Source: Zygnema cylindricum
Taxonomy: Eukaryota > Streptophyta > Zygnematophyceae > Zygnematales > Zygnemataceae
NCBI GenBank assembly: GCA_037447655.1
Contig: JBBHKE010001392.1
Location: 78,869-142,868 of the forward strand
Length of the DNA stretch: 64,000 bases
Direction: 5' to 3'
The notes beneath the pieces are model-generated. The model saw nothing but the letters and a program-made list of their open reading frames with translations, ran no database searches and was not told the origin of the DNA. Both the position numbers and the translations under genes were made by a program. Shown here piece after piece: positions 22,741-34,386 of this stretch; position 1 is the first letter of the stretch; every line of letters begins with the position of its first letter.

Positions 22741-22830
22741 CTGACGGACCCGGGATTTGATCCCGGTACCTTCTGTTCTTCAAGGTTGGCTGATAGCGCT
22801 CTGTTTTATCCTATTAGACTAGGATCAATG
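22741..22830 (-). other. tRNA-like segment inside the element A LTR (antisense)
   Basis: On the minus strand TAGTCTAATAGGAT resembles a tRNA D-arm / A box, and CCGGGATCAAATCCCGG forms a T-arm-like hairpin resembling a B box. An anticodon-stem-like pair ACCTT/AAGGT lies between, but its loop is 9 nt and no acceptor stem pairs, so it is not a functional tRNA gene. Equivalent segments are at about 10308-10395 and 19845-19925; in the latter the hairpin stem is CAGGATCAAATCCTG, a paired change. Confidence 0.5.
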
Positions 22831-22851
22831 CTAAATGCTATAGTATGTGAT

Positions 22852-22935
<84 letters not shown>
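22852..22935. repeat. (TA)n microsatellite in the 3' LTR of element A
   Basis: About 40 uninterrupted TA units; the 5' LTR has only about five at the same place (10420-10430). Confidence 0.95.
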
Positions 22936-22938
<3 letters not shown>

Positions 22939-23644
22939 GAGAGGAATAAATCCATTTAACTAAAATTGTATACGGCATGCATAGATATAGTTTCATGAAA
23001 GTACGAAGTACGATTCTATTTCTAAACGTATACCACGCATTTTGTTTCGACGGCGAAACAAATGTCGCGCAAGTATTTGGAACGGCTAAGATTGCGTCTC
23101 GCTACGAATCCAACGGCGCACATCATCGCCGAAATCCTATAGTGGTAGCTTTGGCGTTTTGTGACGTGGCATGACTTGGAGCCATGTGGAAAGATGACAT
23201 TCGGTTATAGGAATTCTGAAGAATGTACGGACGAGTGAAAAGCAGACACGCGTCCGCTTAATGGCCTTGTCGTACATAGGCCGTACAAAAGGTACATCGG
23301 CAGTAGTACTTTTTGGTACGGTACAGTAATTTGATTGGTCCGTACTTCAGTAGATAGAAGTTATTAGAGGGAATCAGGACTTAGAAAATTTTGGTAGGTA
23401 GTCACCTCTCTCTTTGAGAGTTTATACAAATTCGCATTTTTACTGCCTCATGACTTATCGGCTGGTTGGCCGTTTTCAGTGATTATTTTTGCTACAGACT
23501 CAAGGGAGTCCAGGCTGCATAAGGGTGCAGTCAAAATTTCATTTTGCCTTCCGGACAGCAGTGGTTGTGGCTTGAAGTGGGTGAGTTAAATACTATCTAG
23601 AGGCTTCTTGTATTCAGTGATCCAATGGAGGACACAAAATTGCA

Positions 23645-25863
23645 CATGCTTGTCATTTTGTACGTACATGCGCGTGACGAGCATGTAAAAAAATAGCGTG
23701 TACTCTCCCTCGTTCAAAAATTTTTGAAGAGGTTTCATGCGTGCAATACCTGCTTTCTATCCGTTGATGGGGTGTCATTTTGGTTTAAATCAGATCGCGA
23801 TTTGATTCCATTTCAAGTGTGAAGATGAGTTGGAAGTGGGTCGCGGTGATAATAACGCCAAATTGTCGTACCTTCCAAGTTCCAAGATGACGCAAATTGT
23901 ACTGGTGTTTTTGCCCATTTTTCGTACAGCGTAGTATTTTCTCGTTGGAAGTCCCATTTTTTGTGAAAACACGGAAAAAAACCCTTACTCCAACACATGG
24001 GGACACGCCCTTAGGCACATGGAGATGCACCCTTAGGGTATGGCCCCATGTGGCTAAGTTCGGGTTTTTTTTTGTTGTTTTCCTTTCAAACTTTGCGCCA
24101 TATTGCCTAAGTTGCGACCGTAAGAAGAAATCGCAAATTTGTAGAGTACAATTTGCGTCATTCTTGAACTTAGGGTGTGCGAAAATTTGTTGTCTTGCGT
24201 TTTTTTGACCCACTGTCACGTCATCTTCAAACTTATCATAAAACACATCGGCAATGTGTTTTAAGTTAAGTAAATCCATATACACCAATAAGAAAAAATA
24301 TTCCCACGTGTAAAAAAATTTCAAAAGTTTTTGACTGCTGAAAAATTACAGGGCTGTTCGTTTTTCTCGGCATGCACCTTGTACGTATATTTTTTGCAAG
24401 GGTCTCGATGCTGCAGTGTCAGGGTGGACTTCCATTAGCGAAAAAGTGGGATTTTTTACTGAAGGCCGTACTGTTTCGTACAGGTTCGTACAGATTATTT
24501 TTTTTCAACGAAAACAACATTACAAAAAATTGTCCAAGGTTCTAGGCGTAAATTTGGACCGTCAGATTCAACTACATTTTTTATCCGTGACGCCACGTCA
24601 CCAAACCTACAGTTTTGTAGGACCGTGCATAGTGAGGACAGTTTTCGAATACAGAACGTGTACAAATAGGCCGCGTGGAAAAGGTGAAAAGAATCCACGA
24701 TGAGCGCGCGCGTATGTGCGTACACGTCGCAAGGGCTGTGTGCCTTCCACCAGGGTGGCTGCGAATCCGCCGAAATTATCTTGTCCCGCTCCCACCATCA
24801 AAGTTTGCCGCCGCCTTTTTGTCGTTGCGTTTTGAAATTTTGGGTAGTACATTTAATGCCCTCTGTACGAGTCATTAATTACCTCCGCTGGTACAGATAT
24901 TGCGTTCTGACATTGCATTCGAAGATTCTTTCAAGATTTTAAGCATCAAATATTAATCTACGTGTTACCAACCAGAATGAGCCACACAAGTTTACAGACG
25001 CGACCTAATGGAAGGCACGCCCTTCAGTACAATTTTTTGTACAATTACAGGGACGCCAAATGGAAGTCCACCCTCATTTCACCCAAAGTTGAAAAATATG
25101 CGAAGGTTAAAAATCTGCTAAGTCAAGCGGCCGCACAGGCGAGGTTTACGCAAAGGCATGTCGTACAGCCACAGGTGTAAGGCTGTACGTGTACGATCTC
25201 ACGCAATGACATGCGACATATCAAATTGTTTCAAAAATTTGAATTATGATGTTTCTCCGACGCTTCAAAAAGTTTCGAAAAAATAAGGTGCGACAAAGAC
25301 AAATTGTACACGGTGACAGCCGTCACAGGTATTGTTGACGTATACAGTCATCACAAACTTAAGTAACAATCTTGAGTAAACACATAGAGACAACTGAAAT
25401 CCGGGTCCGCCGGATCCGCACTAAAATACAAAGTAGGTTAGCTAAGTCACAACTACATGGGGCCGTACCCATATATGCACATGGGGACATACCCTTACTG
25501 CATAGTTTGTCCGCCGCTGCGCTCCACAACAGCTTAAACCCGCCCGTACAAACGGAAGCCAACGAGTCTTTTGTTTTTTTTCAAATTTAATTGTACAGAT
25601 CATATGATTTATCATATTTTTTATCATACAAGCTTATTGTTAATACTTGATAGCGTAATTACATTTGCGTGGTTCACACTTGAAAAAACGGAAAACGGTA
25701 TGGTATGGAAACGGTACTTTTTTTTGTCCGTCGTGAACTGGCACATGACGCTAGCCTACGTCAACTAGCGTGTCGTGATATGAGCCACTTATACTACCAA
25801 AAGGAAACGCTTTGCGCACATGATATGTACAAAGCCTTCCAAATCAAACTGTATTGCCACACA
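23645..25863. other. Intergenic stretch with old repeat fragments, no gene recognised
   Basis: A 179-codon minus-strand open frame (23785-24324) has no recognisable motif, and I do not call it a gene. Segments near 24770-24860 and 25500-25690 share short motifs (TTTGTCCGCCGCTRCGCTCCA and, inverted, CAAGTGTGAACCACGC) with 41350-41500, so both are remnants of one dispersed repeat. No target duplication or terminal repeats were seen. Confidence 0.5.
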
Positions 25864-26378
25864 TGTTAGGATTATTGGAAGAATCGGTGGATCAGCCGAA
25901 ATCATGTTTTGGTTCGATGTGGAGAATCGGTCCTCCGCAGATTTATTGACGTTTTGGTTCGCGTGGCGCGATTCGATTTGAGTATGGTTTCGCGATTTGT
26001 GTTGGAGTACCTTTGGTTCGTTCAATGTACGGCGGTTCGTTACCAGCCGGTACATAGATTATTTAATTATGATGGTTCAGTTTGGTGTAGGCGGTACATA
26101 GATTATTTAATTATGATGGTTCAGTTTGGTGTTGTCTGTTTTGTATTATCTTGAACGGTGACTATGATATTTAGTACGCTATACATGTCTAGTTCTTTTA
26201 GTGCGTGTCATTTTGCTTCGGCGCTTGAATGTTTTTATTAGGCGCACGTCCGCATGTGGACTTCAGCGCCTTCGTCTGCTTTCAGTTAGTAGAGTTAGTG
26301 GTCGTGAGCTGTCAGTGTTAAGGTGGTATATTAGTGAGTGTTTTCATCAGGTTAGTATGCAGTCTGGTGAGATGCATC

Positions 26379-26844
26379 TAATAAATTAGCGGCCATAACA
26401 AAAGATTGATAAAGAGCAAAAGGACAGAAAAGTGTACAAAGTACATAAAAAGGGAAAAAGACAGTAAGGACAAAAAGGACTGTCGTGAACTAAAGTTCAG
26501 TAAATTGAATTTTGTAAGTGAAAAATCATAGTGAGACACTTGAGTTTTATAGATGAACTCAAGTGTGTAAAGCACACTACACAAAAGTGGAGGTACAACT
26601 AATATAGGTACAACCAATAAGTGGAACTACGACTAATCTAGGTAGATCTAAAAGTGGAGGTAGAACTAGTTAGAAAGATCCTAAACTTTCAGTGAGAATC
26701 TTTCTACGCTTAATACATTATGTACAAGCAAGTACATGAACACTAATTAAAGTGGAGCACTTAAGACTTAGTGTTCTAGGACTTTAGTCATCATGAAATA
26801 ACTACCTAAATTATAGTGATTCAATAGTATGACGAATTCCAATA
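26379..26844 (-). repeat. 3' LTR of element C
   Basis: 466 bp, on the minus strand TATTGGAATTCGTC to TAATTTATTA. The purine tract lies at 26845-26855. Confidence 0.93.
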
Positions 26845-26870
26845 CTCCCCCTCGATTGAAGCACGGAGTT

Positions 26871-28238
26871 TTAGTCACATAGGCCAGAAGAAAAAATATG
26901 TTTGTCGAATGAAGGGCGAGGAAGAGGTTTGGTAAGAAAATCGGCAAGTTGGTTAGAGGTAGAACAATGAGAGAAAGAGACCGTTCCATCCATAATTTTT
27001 TCACGTGTAAAGTGGTATTGTATATCGATATGCTTCGTTCGAGTATGATGAATGGGATTTTTCATGAGAGCGAGAGCTCCTTGAGAATCACAAAAGATAA
27101 GAGTGGGAGAAGATTGATGAAAAGAAAGGTCCGTGAGAAGACGACGAAGCCAAATGGCGGTTTTTGTGGCAGAGGTGCCCGCCATATATTCAGCTTCAGT
27201 AGATGAGAGAGCAACAGTTTGTTGTTTCCGAGAAGACCATGAGACAAGTCCACCACCAAGGGAAAAGCACACTCCAGAAATAGAACGGCGTTCATCAGTT
27301 TGATTTTCCCAGTCCGCATCGCAAAAACCAACAAGAGAGGAGTCGGGAAGGGAGAGAGAAGGAGAGGGAAAAGAAGGTGGAGAGGAGGAAGGAGGAAGAG
27401 AGAAGGTGAGGCGAAGATGTTTAATGCCTTGGAGATATCTGAGGACACGTTTCGCCGCATCAAGGTGAGTAGAACTCGCACAATGAGAGAATTGGGATAA
27501 GATACACACAGCAATGCAAATGTTCGGACGCGACCCCAACATGGCATACATCAACTTTCCAACAATAGACCGGTAAAGAGACCCTATTTCTCCTTGGGCA
27601 TCCCCATCGGATACTTCTTTTCTAAGTGTGGTATTTGGATCTAGAGGTGTAGAAATAGGATTACAATCGGACATTCCAAAAGTCTCTAAAAGATCGACAA
27701 TATAATGCTCTTGACTCATTTGTAATAAACGTTTAGATCTATTTCTTGTAATGCTAATGCCTAAACAGTAATCAAGGTCACCCAAATCTGTCATCGGCCA
27801 ATGAGATGCTAGCATGAGTTTTACTTTGTTAATTTCCGTTTTACTAGGACCAGCAAGTATTAGATCATCAACGTAGATAATAATGATTACTAAACTGTTA
27901 CCTGTACCTTTAATGTAAATACCAGGATCTGCGCTAATTTCTTTGAATCCATCTTTTAATAAAGCAGAGACAAGTGTTTTGTGCCACACACGTGGCGCCT
28001 GCTTAAGACCATAAATTGATTTATTCAATCGACAGACCAAAGATTCTTGTCCAGCTACAACGTATCCTGGAGCCTGTTCCATGTAAATATCTTCTTCAAG
28101 ATTCCCGTGTAAAAAAGCAGTTTTTACGTCTAGTTGCTGAAGCTCCCAATCGTGGATTGCCGCCAAAGACAAAATTGTACGAATAGATTCAAATTTTGCA
28201 ACAGGGGCGAAAGTCTCGTTGTAATCAATTCCTTCCAT
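26871..28238 (-). pseudogene. Reverse transcriptase and RNase H (element C)
   Basis: The frame continues directly from the integrase part after one TAG. RT blocks are MEGIDYNETFAPVAKFESIR, LDVKTAFLHGNLEEDIYM, YGLKQAPRVWH and IIIYVDDLILAG (catalytic Asp pair). RNase H has GFCDADWENQTDERRSISG, LSSTEAEYMAG and FCDSQGALALMKNP, ending KHIDIQYHFTREKI, ADFLTKPLP. All catalytic residues are present. The only damage is the stop at its start (28239-28241, where most Copia have Gln). Confidence 0.93.
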
Positions 28239-29729
28239 CTACGAATAACCTTTCGCCACCAGGCGCGCCTTATAGCGTTCAACAGATCCATCTGCAAATG
28301 TTTTAACTTTAAAAACCCATTTTGAACCAATGGCACGCCGGTTAGGTGGCAGTTCGGAAAGCGTCCAAGTCTGATTTGTCATTAGGGCTTGATATTCTTC
28401 ATTTGCCGCCAAGTGCCACTTGTCTGCATCTGGACGCTTTAGAGCAGATTTTAATGTGAGAGGTGAATCTTTGACGTCAGCAAGATTGGCGTGAGCAAGA
28501 TTTTGAGTCACCTTCCAAGTAGGACGTACAAGTCGAGAACTACGTCGTACAGTTTGCTGAATAGGCGAATCGTTCAAAAAATTTGTCGTGGAGGATTGCG
28601 TAAGTGGATTCGCCAAAATTGGTTGAATAGAATTTGTCGTAGTCCGTACGTTGTCCGCTAGTATTAATGACGACAGCTGCATGTCGTTTGGCGCGCGTAA
28701 ATATTCGTCCTGAGGCGTACTTCTCACATGGGTTGTTGGCGCGTCGACATTTATATCGTCAAGATTTGTGGTCGTGAGCTGTGAATCGTGGGAAGCGACA
28801 CCTGTATTGTCAGTCGCAATGATTTGCGTCTGTGAAATGGGCGCGGAGTTCGCGGCATGTTCCGCGGTCAAAGATTTTTCAAATCTGCCAAAATCTGTAA
28901 AAACAAAGTTTTCCGGTTCCGTCATCGTGGCCGTTGAATTGTTAAGAGGGGTTAGAGGATCAACGGATGATGAGTCCGTCGGGAAATCAACGATTAAAGG
29001 TGTGACAGGAAGATTTGGTACGAGGTGTCGAATAAGAGGGTCCTCATTAAAAATGACGTCACGGGAGATGATGATACGACGAGTTTTAAGACAGTATATC
29101 CGGTACGCTTTGGAGTGGGGGGCGTAACCAACAAAAATACCTTTTATGGCCTTTGCACCCCATTTTCCATCGTTATTTGTAAGGTTTTTGTAATAAGCCT
29201 CACTTCCAAAAATGCGAAAATGGGAAACATTCGGTTTCTTTTTATGCCATGCCTCAAATGGAGTTTTGTTTTTAAGAGCCGACGTGGGTGATCTATTTCG
29301 AACATAACAAGCAGTTAGTAGGGCCTCGGCCCAAAAAGATTGAGGTAATGAGGCAAAATGCATCATGGACCGAGCTATATCGGCAAGGGTGCGATTAAGT
29401 CTTTCGGCATCCCCATTTTGTTGAGGTGTATGTGGAGCAGTCAATTCATGAATTATGCCACATGATGCTAAAAAATCCGTGAATTCATGCGATATATATT
29501 CCCCCCCATTATCACTTCTTAGCATTTTTATTTGAGAGGAGAATTGATTTTCGACAAGGGACTTAAAATGTTTGAAATGAGTAAAGGCCTCAGACTTATT
29601 TTTCATAAGATATACATGAGTGAATCGTGAGTAATCATCAATAAAGGTAATGAAATACACAAATCCACTCAAACTTGGTACCCTCATAGGTCCACATACA
29701 TCACTAGAAATTAGATCAAGAGGAGAATT
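28239..29729 (-). pseudogene. Integrase and linker (element C)
   Basis: The DDE core reads FIDDYSRFTHVYLM, LRSDNGGEYISHEF and PQQNGDAERLNRTLAD. Then come FEAWHKKKPNVSHFRIFGSEAY and GIFVGYAPHSKAYRIY, a Ser/Thr-rich linker, and the RT lead-in (WHLAANEEYQALMTNQTWTL, GSKWVFKVKTF). It is in the same frame as the Gag part; the TAA at 29730-29732 is the only break between them. Confidence 0.93.
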
Positions 29730-31415
29730 TTATTCAGAAGAGCTTGTTGGAAAAGGTAATCGAGGCATTTTGCCAATTATACATCCATGGCAAAAATCAA
29801 GTTGTTTTGCATCAAATGAATCTAAGCCTAAAACAAGGCCTTTACTAAGAGACGCTAAACTTTGCCTATTTAGAAGGCCATACCGTAAATGCCATTTGTG
29901 AAAACAAGAAGAGGAAGGAGAAGAGTTTGCTACATTTGCATGTGCTAAGTCTCTAAAGGATTTTAGAACGTAGAGATTACCACATTTAATCCCCTTTCCA
30001 AGAGAAACGTGATTTGACGAAAAAAACTCGACGTCGGTTTCAAAAATGATTCCGAAACTACCGTTTTTTAGTGCAGTTCCTACAGAGAAAAGCTTTTTTT
30101 TGAGTTGGGGAACATAGAAAACGTTCTCCAAAATGAGTGGCGCGGAACTACTCGGGTTTATGGCCACCTGTCCAACAAAATTTGACGTTAGGACAGAGTT
30201 ATTTCCAAGTAAAATGCGTAAAGGAGAAGAGAGCATAACTATATTTGTCATGATGGATTTGGAGCATGACATGTGGTGCGAGGCACCGGAATCTATTAAC
30301 CAATCATGATTATTACCTGAAGCATTGAATGCGTACCCATAGTCCATTGGAGGAATGGGAGCAGGTACAAAATTGGTGTGGTTGATAGGCGCTACATCCG
30401 GATTTGTTACGTCAGACTGAAGGAGTGGAGGAGGTACAGTTGGCGCAAGTTGAAAATGAGGCGACATGTTGTACCAAGGGGGAGGAGGTCCGTAAGGACC
30501 GTACGAAGGGGTCATGAATGCTGCAGTTGCGTGTCCAACGGGATTGTACGCGACAGGCGGATTGGGCGACGTTCTAGGATTTGAAGCGTTGTATTTATTT
30601 TGACCGCCGCCACCACCAACTGTCGCACGTTCACGTTTTCGAGCGAGAGCTGGACACGCGTCGATCAAATGATCTTTCTCTTTGCAGTATCTGCAAAAAG
30701 TGGAAGATCCTGCAGCACCTGTAGAAGATTTTTTTGAAACAAGGGTAGTTAGCGCTGTGGCGTCAAGTGATGTCACATGTTTTTTTAATTTTTGTCTGCT
30801 TTCTTCATAGACAAGTTGATTGGTTAGATCAGGTAAGGTAATATTCGCAGGATTTTTGTCAACCGTACCAACAAAGGATTCAAAACTGGACGGCAATCCT
30901 GCCAAGATGACGCTAATAAGATCTTCATGCGTCACAGGATAATTAATACATTTCAAACGACCAGCATATGATTGTACTTTTTGAATAAATGACAACATGT
31001 CTTCAGACTTATCCTTTTCAAGAAGAATAAATTCTCGTCGAAGAGCCAAACTATGCGGCCACGTGTCGGTTTCATACGCGGCGCATAAAAGTCGCCACGC
31101 TTCATTTGCGGTTGTGGCGCTTCGTACAAGATTTGCGATTGTTCCATCTAGCGACAGTATGAGACGAGACAGTGCGACGGAGTCCTTTTCTCTCCACGCA
31201 ATGATTACAGTCTGGGTAGCCGCAAAATCATCGTCATCCTCATCTGGTAATATTGGAATGATGACGTCTCCTATGACGTGGCCCCATAATTTCTCAAAAC
31301 TGAATAGATGTTGGATTAGAAATTTCCAGTTGTAAAAGTCCTGTCCTTTAAATTTCTGTACTGAGTTTGACACGGCCGAAGCTGTGGGCCCATAACCTAA
31401 TAAATTAGCGGCCAT
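29730..31415 (-). pseudogene. Gag, zinc knuckle, protease and integrase zinc domain (element C)
   Basis: Starts MAANLLGYGPTASAV: the first six codons lie in the LTR and GYGP is encoded by the primer site. Helical Gag blocks (FYNWKFLIQHLFSF, TANEAWRLLCAAYETDTW, MLSFIQKVQSYAGRL) are followed by the CRYCKEKDHLIDAC knuckle, a Pro/Tyr-rich spacer, WLIDSGASHHMS (protease) and CHGCIIGKMPRLPFP (integrase zinc end). It is open for 561 codons. The reading through LTR and primer site decides the start. Confidence 0.93.
31384..31397 (-). promoter_or_regulatory. Primer-binding site of element C, half-tRNA type
   Basis: On the minus strand GGTTATGGGCCCAC directly follows the 5' LTR end TTTATTA. Fourteen bases are complementary to the anticodon stem-loop of plant initiator tRNA-Met. 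Confidence 0.87.
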
Positions 31416-31863
31416 AACAAAAGATTGATAAAGAGCAAAAGGACAGAAAAATGTACAAAGTACATAAAAAGGGAAAAAGACAGTAAGGACAAAAAGGACT
31501 GTCGTGAACTAAAGTTCAGTAAATTGAATTTTGTAAGTGAAAAATCATAGTGAGACACTTGAGTTTTATAGATGAACTCAAGTGTGTAAAGCGCACTACA
31601 CAAAAGTGGAGGTACGACTAATATAGGTACAACCAATAAGTGGAACTACGACTAATCTAGGTAGATCTAAAAGTGGAGGTAGAACTAGTTAGAAAGATCC
31701 TAAACTTTCAGTGAGAATCTTTCTACGCTTAATACATTATGTACAAGCAAGTACATGAACACTAATTAAAGTGGAGCACTTAAGACTTAGTGTTCTAGGA
31801 CTTAAGTCATCATGAAATAACTACCTAAATTATAGTGATTCAATAGTATGACGAATTCCAATA
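31398..31863 (-). repeat. 5' LTR of element C
   Basis: 466 bp, near-identical to 26379-26844. Its last 18 bases encode the first six residues of Gag. Confidence 0.93.
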
Positions 31864-32142
31864 GCATCATGTGTCTAAGAGAGATACATTAAAGTGTATA
31901 CATTAAAGAACTAAGGAAGGAGGAAGAGTAAGACTTAAGATATATGTCAGAGGGTGCAAGGAGTAGAGATGGGGAGAGGTTGTATTGAAAAGCTTCGGCT
32001 TAATATATTGATATTTGGTCGATATGATTTCTGTGAGCTGTGAGTGTTTTATGTGTAAGAATGTTTGTTCAAAGCTTCCGCTGTGTTAATGAGCTTGTTA
32101 TTTATGAGCATCTATCGGAGCACTTGATCGATTTTTAACAAT

Positions 32143-32154
32143 TGGTATCGGAGC
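32143..32154 (+). promoter_or_regulatory. Canonical primer-binding site of element E
   Basis: TGGTATCGGAGC, two bases after the LTR end TTTTTAACA, matches the complement of the 3' end of initiator tRNA-Met (TGGTATCAGAGC) with one mismatch. This is the ordinary plant LTR-retrotransposon arrangement. Confidence 0.85.
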
Positions 32155-34386
32155 AGGTTAGTGCTCCAGTTCTTCGTTTGAGAGTAAGATGCTCCAGTGT
32201 GAGTGTAGTAAAATTCAGTGAGGATGTTGAGGCAACGCGAGGAAAGAAAGGCACATATCCTTTGAAGAAAGAACTGGATGCCGATCCGGATGGAGGTGAT
32301 TCTGTTTTTGAAACTGAAGAATCCGAAGTTGTCGAAAAGGTTGAAGAAGAGGGAAGAAAAATGAGAATTGAAATGTGCCGATATGATTTATTACCTGAGG
32401 TGTAGAGGAGTGTTGTTTCTTGAAAGAAGAAAATGAAGAGGAGAAATCAGATTACAGTTTCAGTTTTGAAAGAAGATAAAATTGACGAGATGGAGATTGA
32501 GATGAGTGGAGGATATGATTATGTGAAGGAGGAGAAAGAATAGGAGAAATGGTCACTTAAAATTTGGAGGAGGACAGTGACGATAGTATGAAAAAGAAAA
32601 TGAAAGATTCCTCATTTCCGTCAGCCAGGCCAAGGATTTCGGAAATGCTATTTTTCCCGAAATGCCTTTCTGTGTGCCTTGGGAGAATGGATTTGATTCG
32701 GCACGGCAAGCATAAGTTGCAGAGATTTCAAGTCCCGTGACGGAGAAAGTCAGATCATAGTTTGAGTGGAAATTGGTCAAAAGAAAGAAATGAAGGAGAA
32801 GAAGAGTAAAGAAAAGAGAGAAGTGAAAAAGCAGTGTGACGGAGAAAGCCAGATCACAGTTTGAGTGGAAATTGGTCAAAAGAAAAAATGAAGGAGAAGA
32901 AGACTAAAGAAAAGAGAGAAGTGAAAAAGCAGTGGGAGGTGACTGTGGTAAGGAGTTTCGTAGGAAGAGGAGAAAGAAGTGCGAAAGGAGTGAAGATAAA
33001 TTGAGATTTGAAGCTGCAGTGTGGAAGTGGAAGGCGTGAAAGAGGCGTCCGTGAGTGAAAGTGAGGAGAAGAGTGAAGTGAAGGAAAAAGAAATGAAGAG
33101 AATATTGTGTACGATTCACTTGTACGGAAAGTGAATCTGATCACAATTAATGTTGGCGTTTAATGTGATGTTTTGTTTGGGTTCGTGAAATGGTACCGTG
33201 TGTACATGAAGTTTAAGTCCCTTTTGATGCTAAATTTTGAGGAGGAAGAGGATATGTTCTGTGTTGGAACAAGGTTGGTATTTCGCCGGCTGTTTCGGTC
33301 TTTTTCTGACATTGTCAAGCGCCGAACTTTGGTGTGGTCGTTGTGTTACTGTACTTTTGATGCAGTACATTTTTGGAGAAATTTTGGCGTGGAGTTGGAG
33401 GTACGAAGTACGGCAAAATTGTTCGAGAGTTACAGTTGAGCCTAAATCTGATGTGACGGTTGCAAGTCCGAGAGGAGATCATGAAGGTCTCCTAAAATAT
33501 ATTGCGATTACATGAATCGCTGTGGATTGATACAGACGCCGTGAAGATTTATATTTACAAAATCTATTCGGGCGTATCTGCGATGGAGTATTCGTTCCGT
33601 ACAAGGCGTCAATCGAATGCCTCATGTACTTTGGAGAAGGAACGATGCCGGATATTACGGCGGCTGGTTTTGGACGTCGAAATATATCGTCAGGCGAGGA
33701 GGAGTTATTATTTGACGGCCAAGCAATATTTTCCGTATCTTTTTGGTACGATGGAATTGGGGTTCGTCTTTCAGTTTGGAGTTGTCCGGATATTATTTCC
33801 GGGTATTTTGGCGGCTACAGTACTGTATTGTACTTTTTTTTCGTCGTCATATTTTTGGTGGACGTGGATTTATTTCAATTTTGTTTACGCAAATTTTCTG
33901 GTACTTTATTAGTACCATGTGTACGGGGACTTTCATTTGTTTTTAATTACGATGGAGGTTGTGACGTGGAGTTAATATTTTACGTTGACGTGGATTTGTG
34001 GCATGGATTTTATCGCTTTTGATTTCGAGATATCATCGTAGATTTACACTTCAGTTTGGAACGGCAGTTACGTCATCTTTTGAAATTGATCATTCGAATG
34101 GTGACGTGCCATCTGGTACAGCTGAATTTTGAGTGGTGACTGACTTACAATTCGCAATGGATGGTACATGTGAGAGGGGGCGACAAAATCGGGAGTTACG
34201 CTTGCCGTGATCCTCCCAGTAAAAAGAAAGAAAAATTACTTAATTTGTGTACGTCTAAATTGGAAGTGTTACATTTTTGTCCGCATTAATGCTCGATCTT
34301 GTATTGTTGTACGTTGACATGTTTAAGAGGGGGCGGCTAAAATCGGTGGCGTGGCATTCCACCGCTTCTCCCAATAAGAGGGGGAT
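32155..34386 (+). other. Internal region of element E, no recognisable protein
   Basis: Plus-strand open frames of 68-136 codons occur (e.g. 32142-32405, acidic, EESEVVEKVEEEGRK-like; 33502-33912, hydrophobic) but carry no Gag, protease, RT or integrase motif. A tandem duplication of about 97 bp occupies 32738-32930 (GTGACGGAGAAAG to GAAGTGAAAAAGCAG). The polypurine tract is at 34376-34385. Confidence 0.6.

Larger units (their letters stand above)
10100..23644 (+). mobile_element. Ty1/copia retrotransposon A with complete LTRs, carrying two insertions
   Basis: LTRs at 10100-11139 and 22538-23644 begin TGTTGAAAATAATAG and end TTGCA. The direct repeat CATGC flanks the whole element (10095-10099 and 23645-23649). 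A half-tRNA primer site follows the 5' LTR, and the purine tract AAATAAGGGGAG precedes the 3' LTR. The plus-strand order is Gag, CCHC knuckle, protease, integrase, reverse transcriptase, RNase H. Element B (13055-19031) splits the integrase, and a solo LTR (19612-20679) splits the integrase-RT linker; without them the element is about 6.5 kb. Stops and frameshifts make it defective. The 3' LTR is longer mainly because of a (TA)n expansion. Confidence 0.95.
22538..23644 (+). repeat. 3' LTR of element A
   Basis: Starts TGTTGAAAATAATAG after the purine tract and ends CAAAATTGCA, followed by target duplication CATGC. At 1,107 bp it exceeds the 5' LTR because of a (TA)n array at 22852-22935. Confidence 0.93.
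26379..31863 (-). mobile_element. Ty1/copia retrotransposon C, youngest element, nested in the LTR of E
   Basis: Two 466-bp LTRs (26379-26844 and 31398-31863) differ by only about four substitutions by eye. GCATC flanks the element (26374-26378 and 31864-31868), and the host LTR reads on seamlessly. The LTR ends are TA...TA, not TG...CA. On the minus strand: half-tRNA primer site, one gag-pol frame from 31415 to 26871, and the purine tract TCGAGGGGGAG abutting the 3' LTR. Only two in-frame stops (29730-29732 TAA and 28239-28241 TAG) interrupt about 1,515 codons. It is recent and nearly intact. Confidence 0.96.

Noticed and set aside
22741-22830. A true tRNA gene in the LTR
   Set aside because: No pairing acceptor stem and a 9-nt anticodon loop; kept only as a tRNA-like module.
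23785-24324. 179-codon minus-strand open frame
   Set aside because: No motif, no homology recognised, lies in old repeat-like sequence; no splice or start context to support it.
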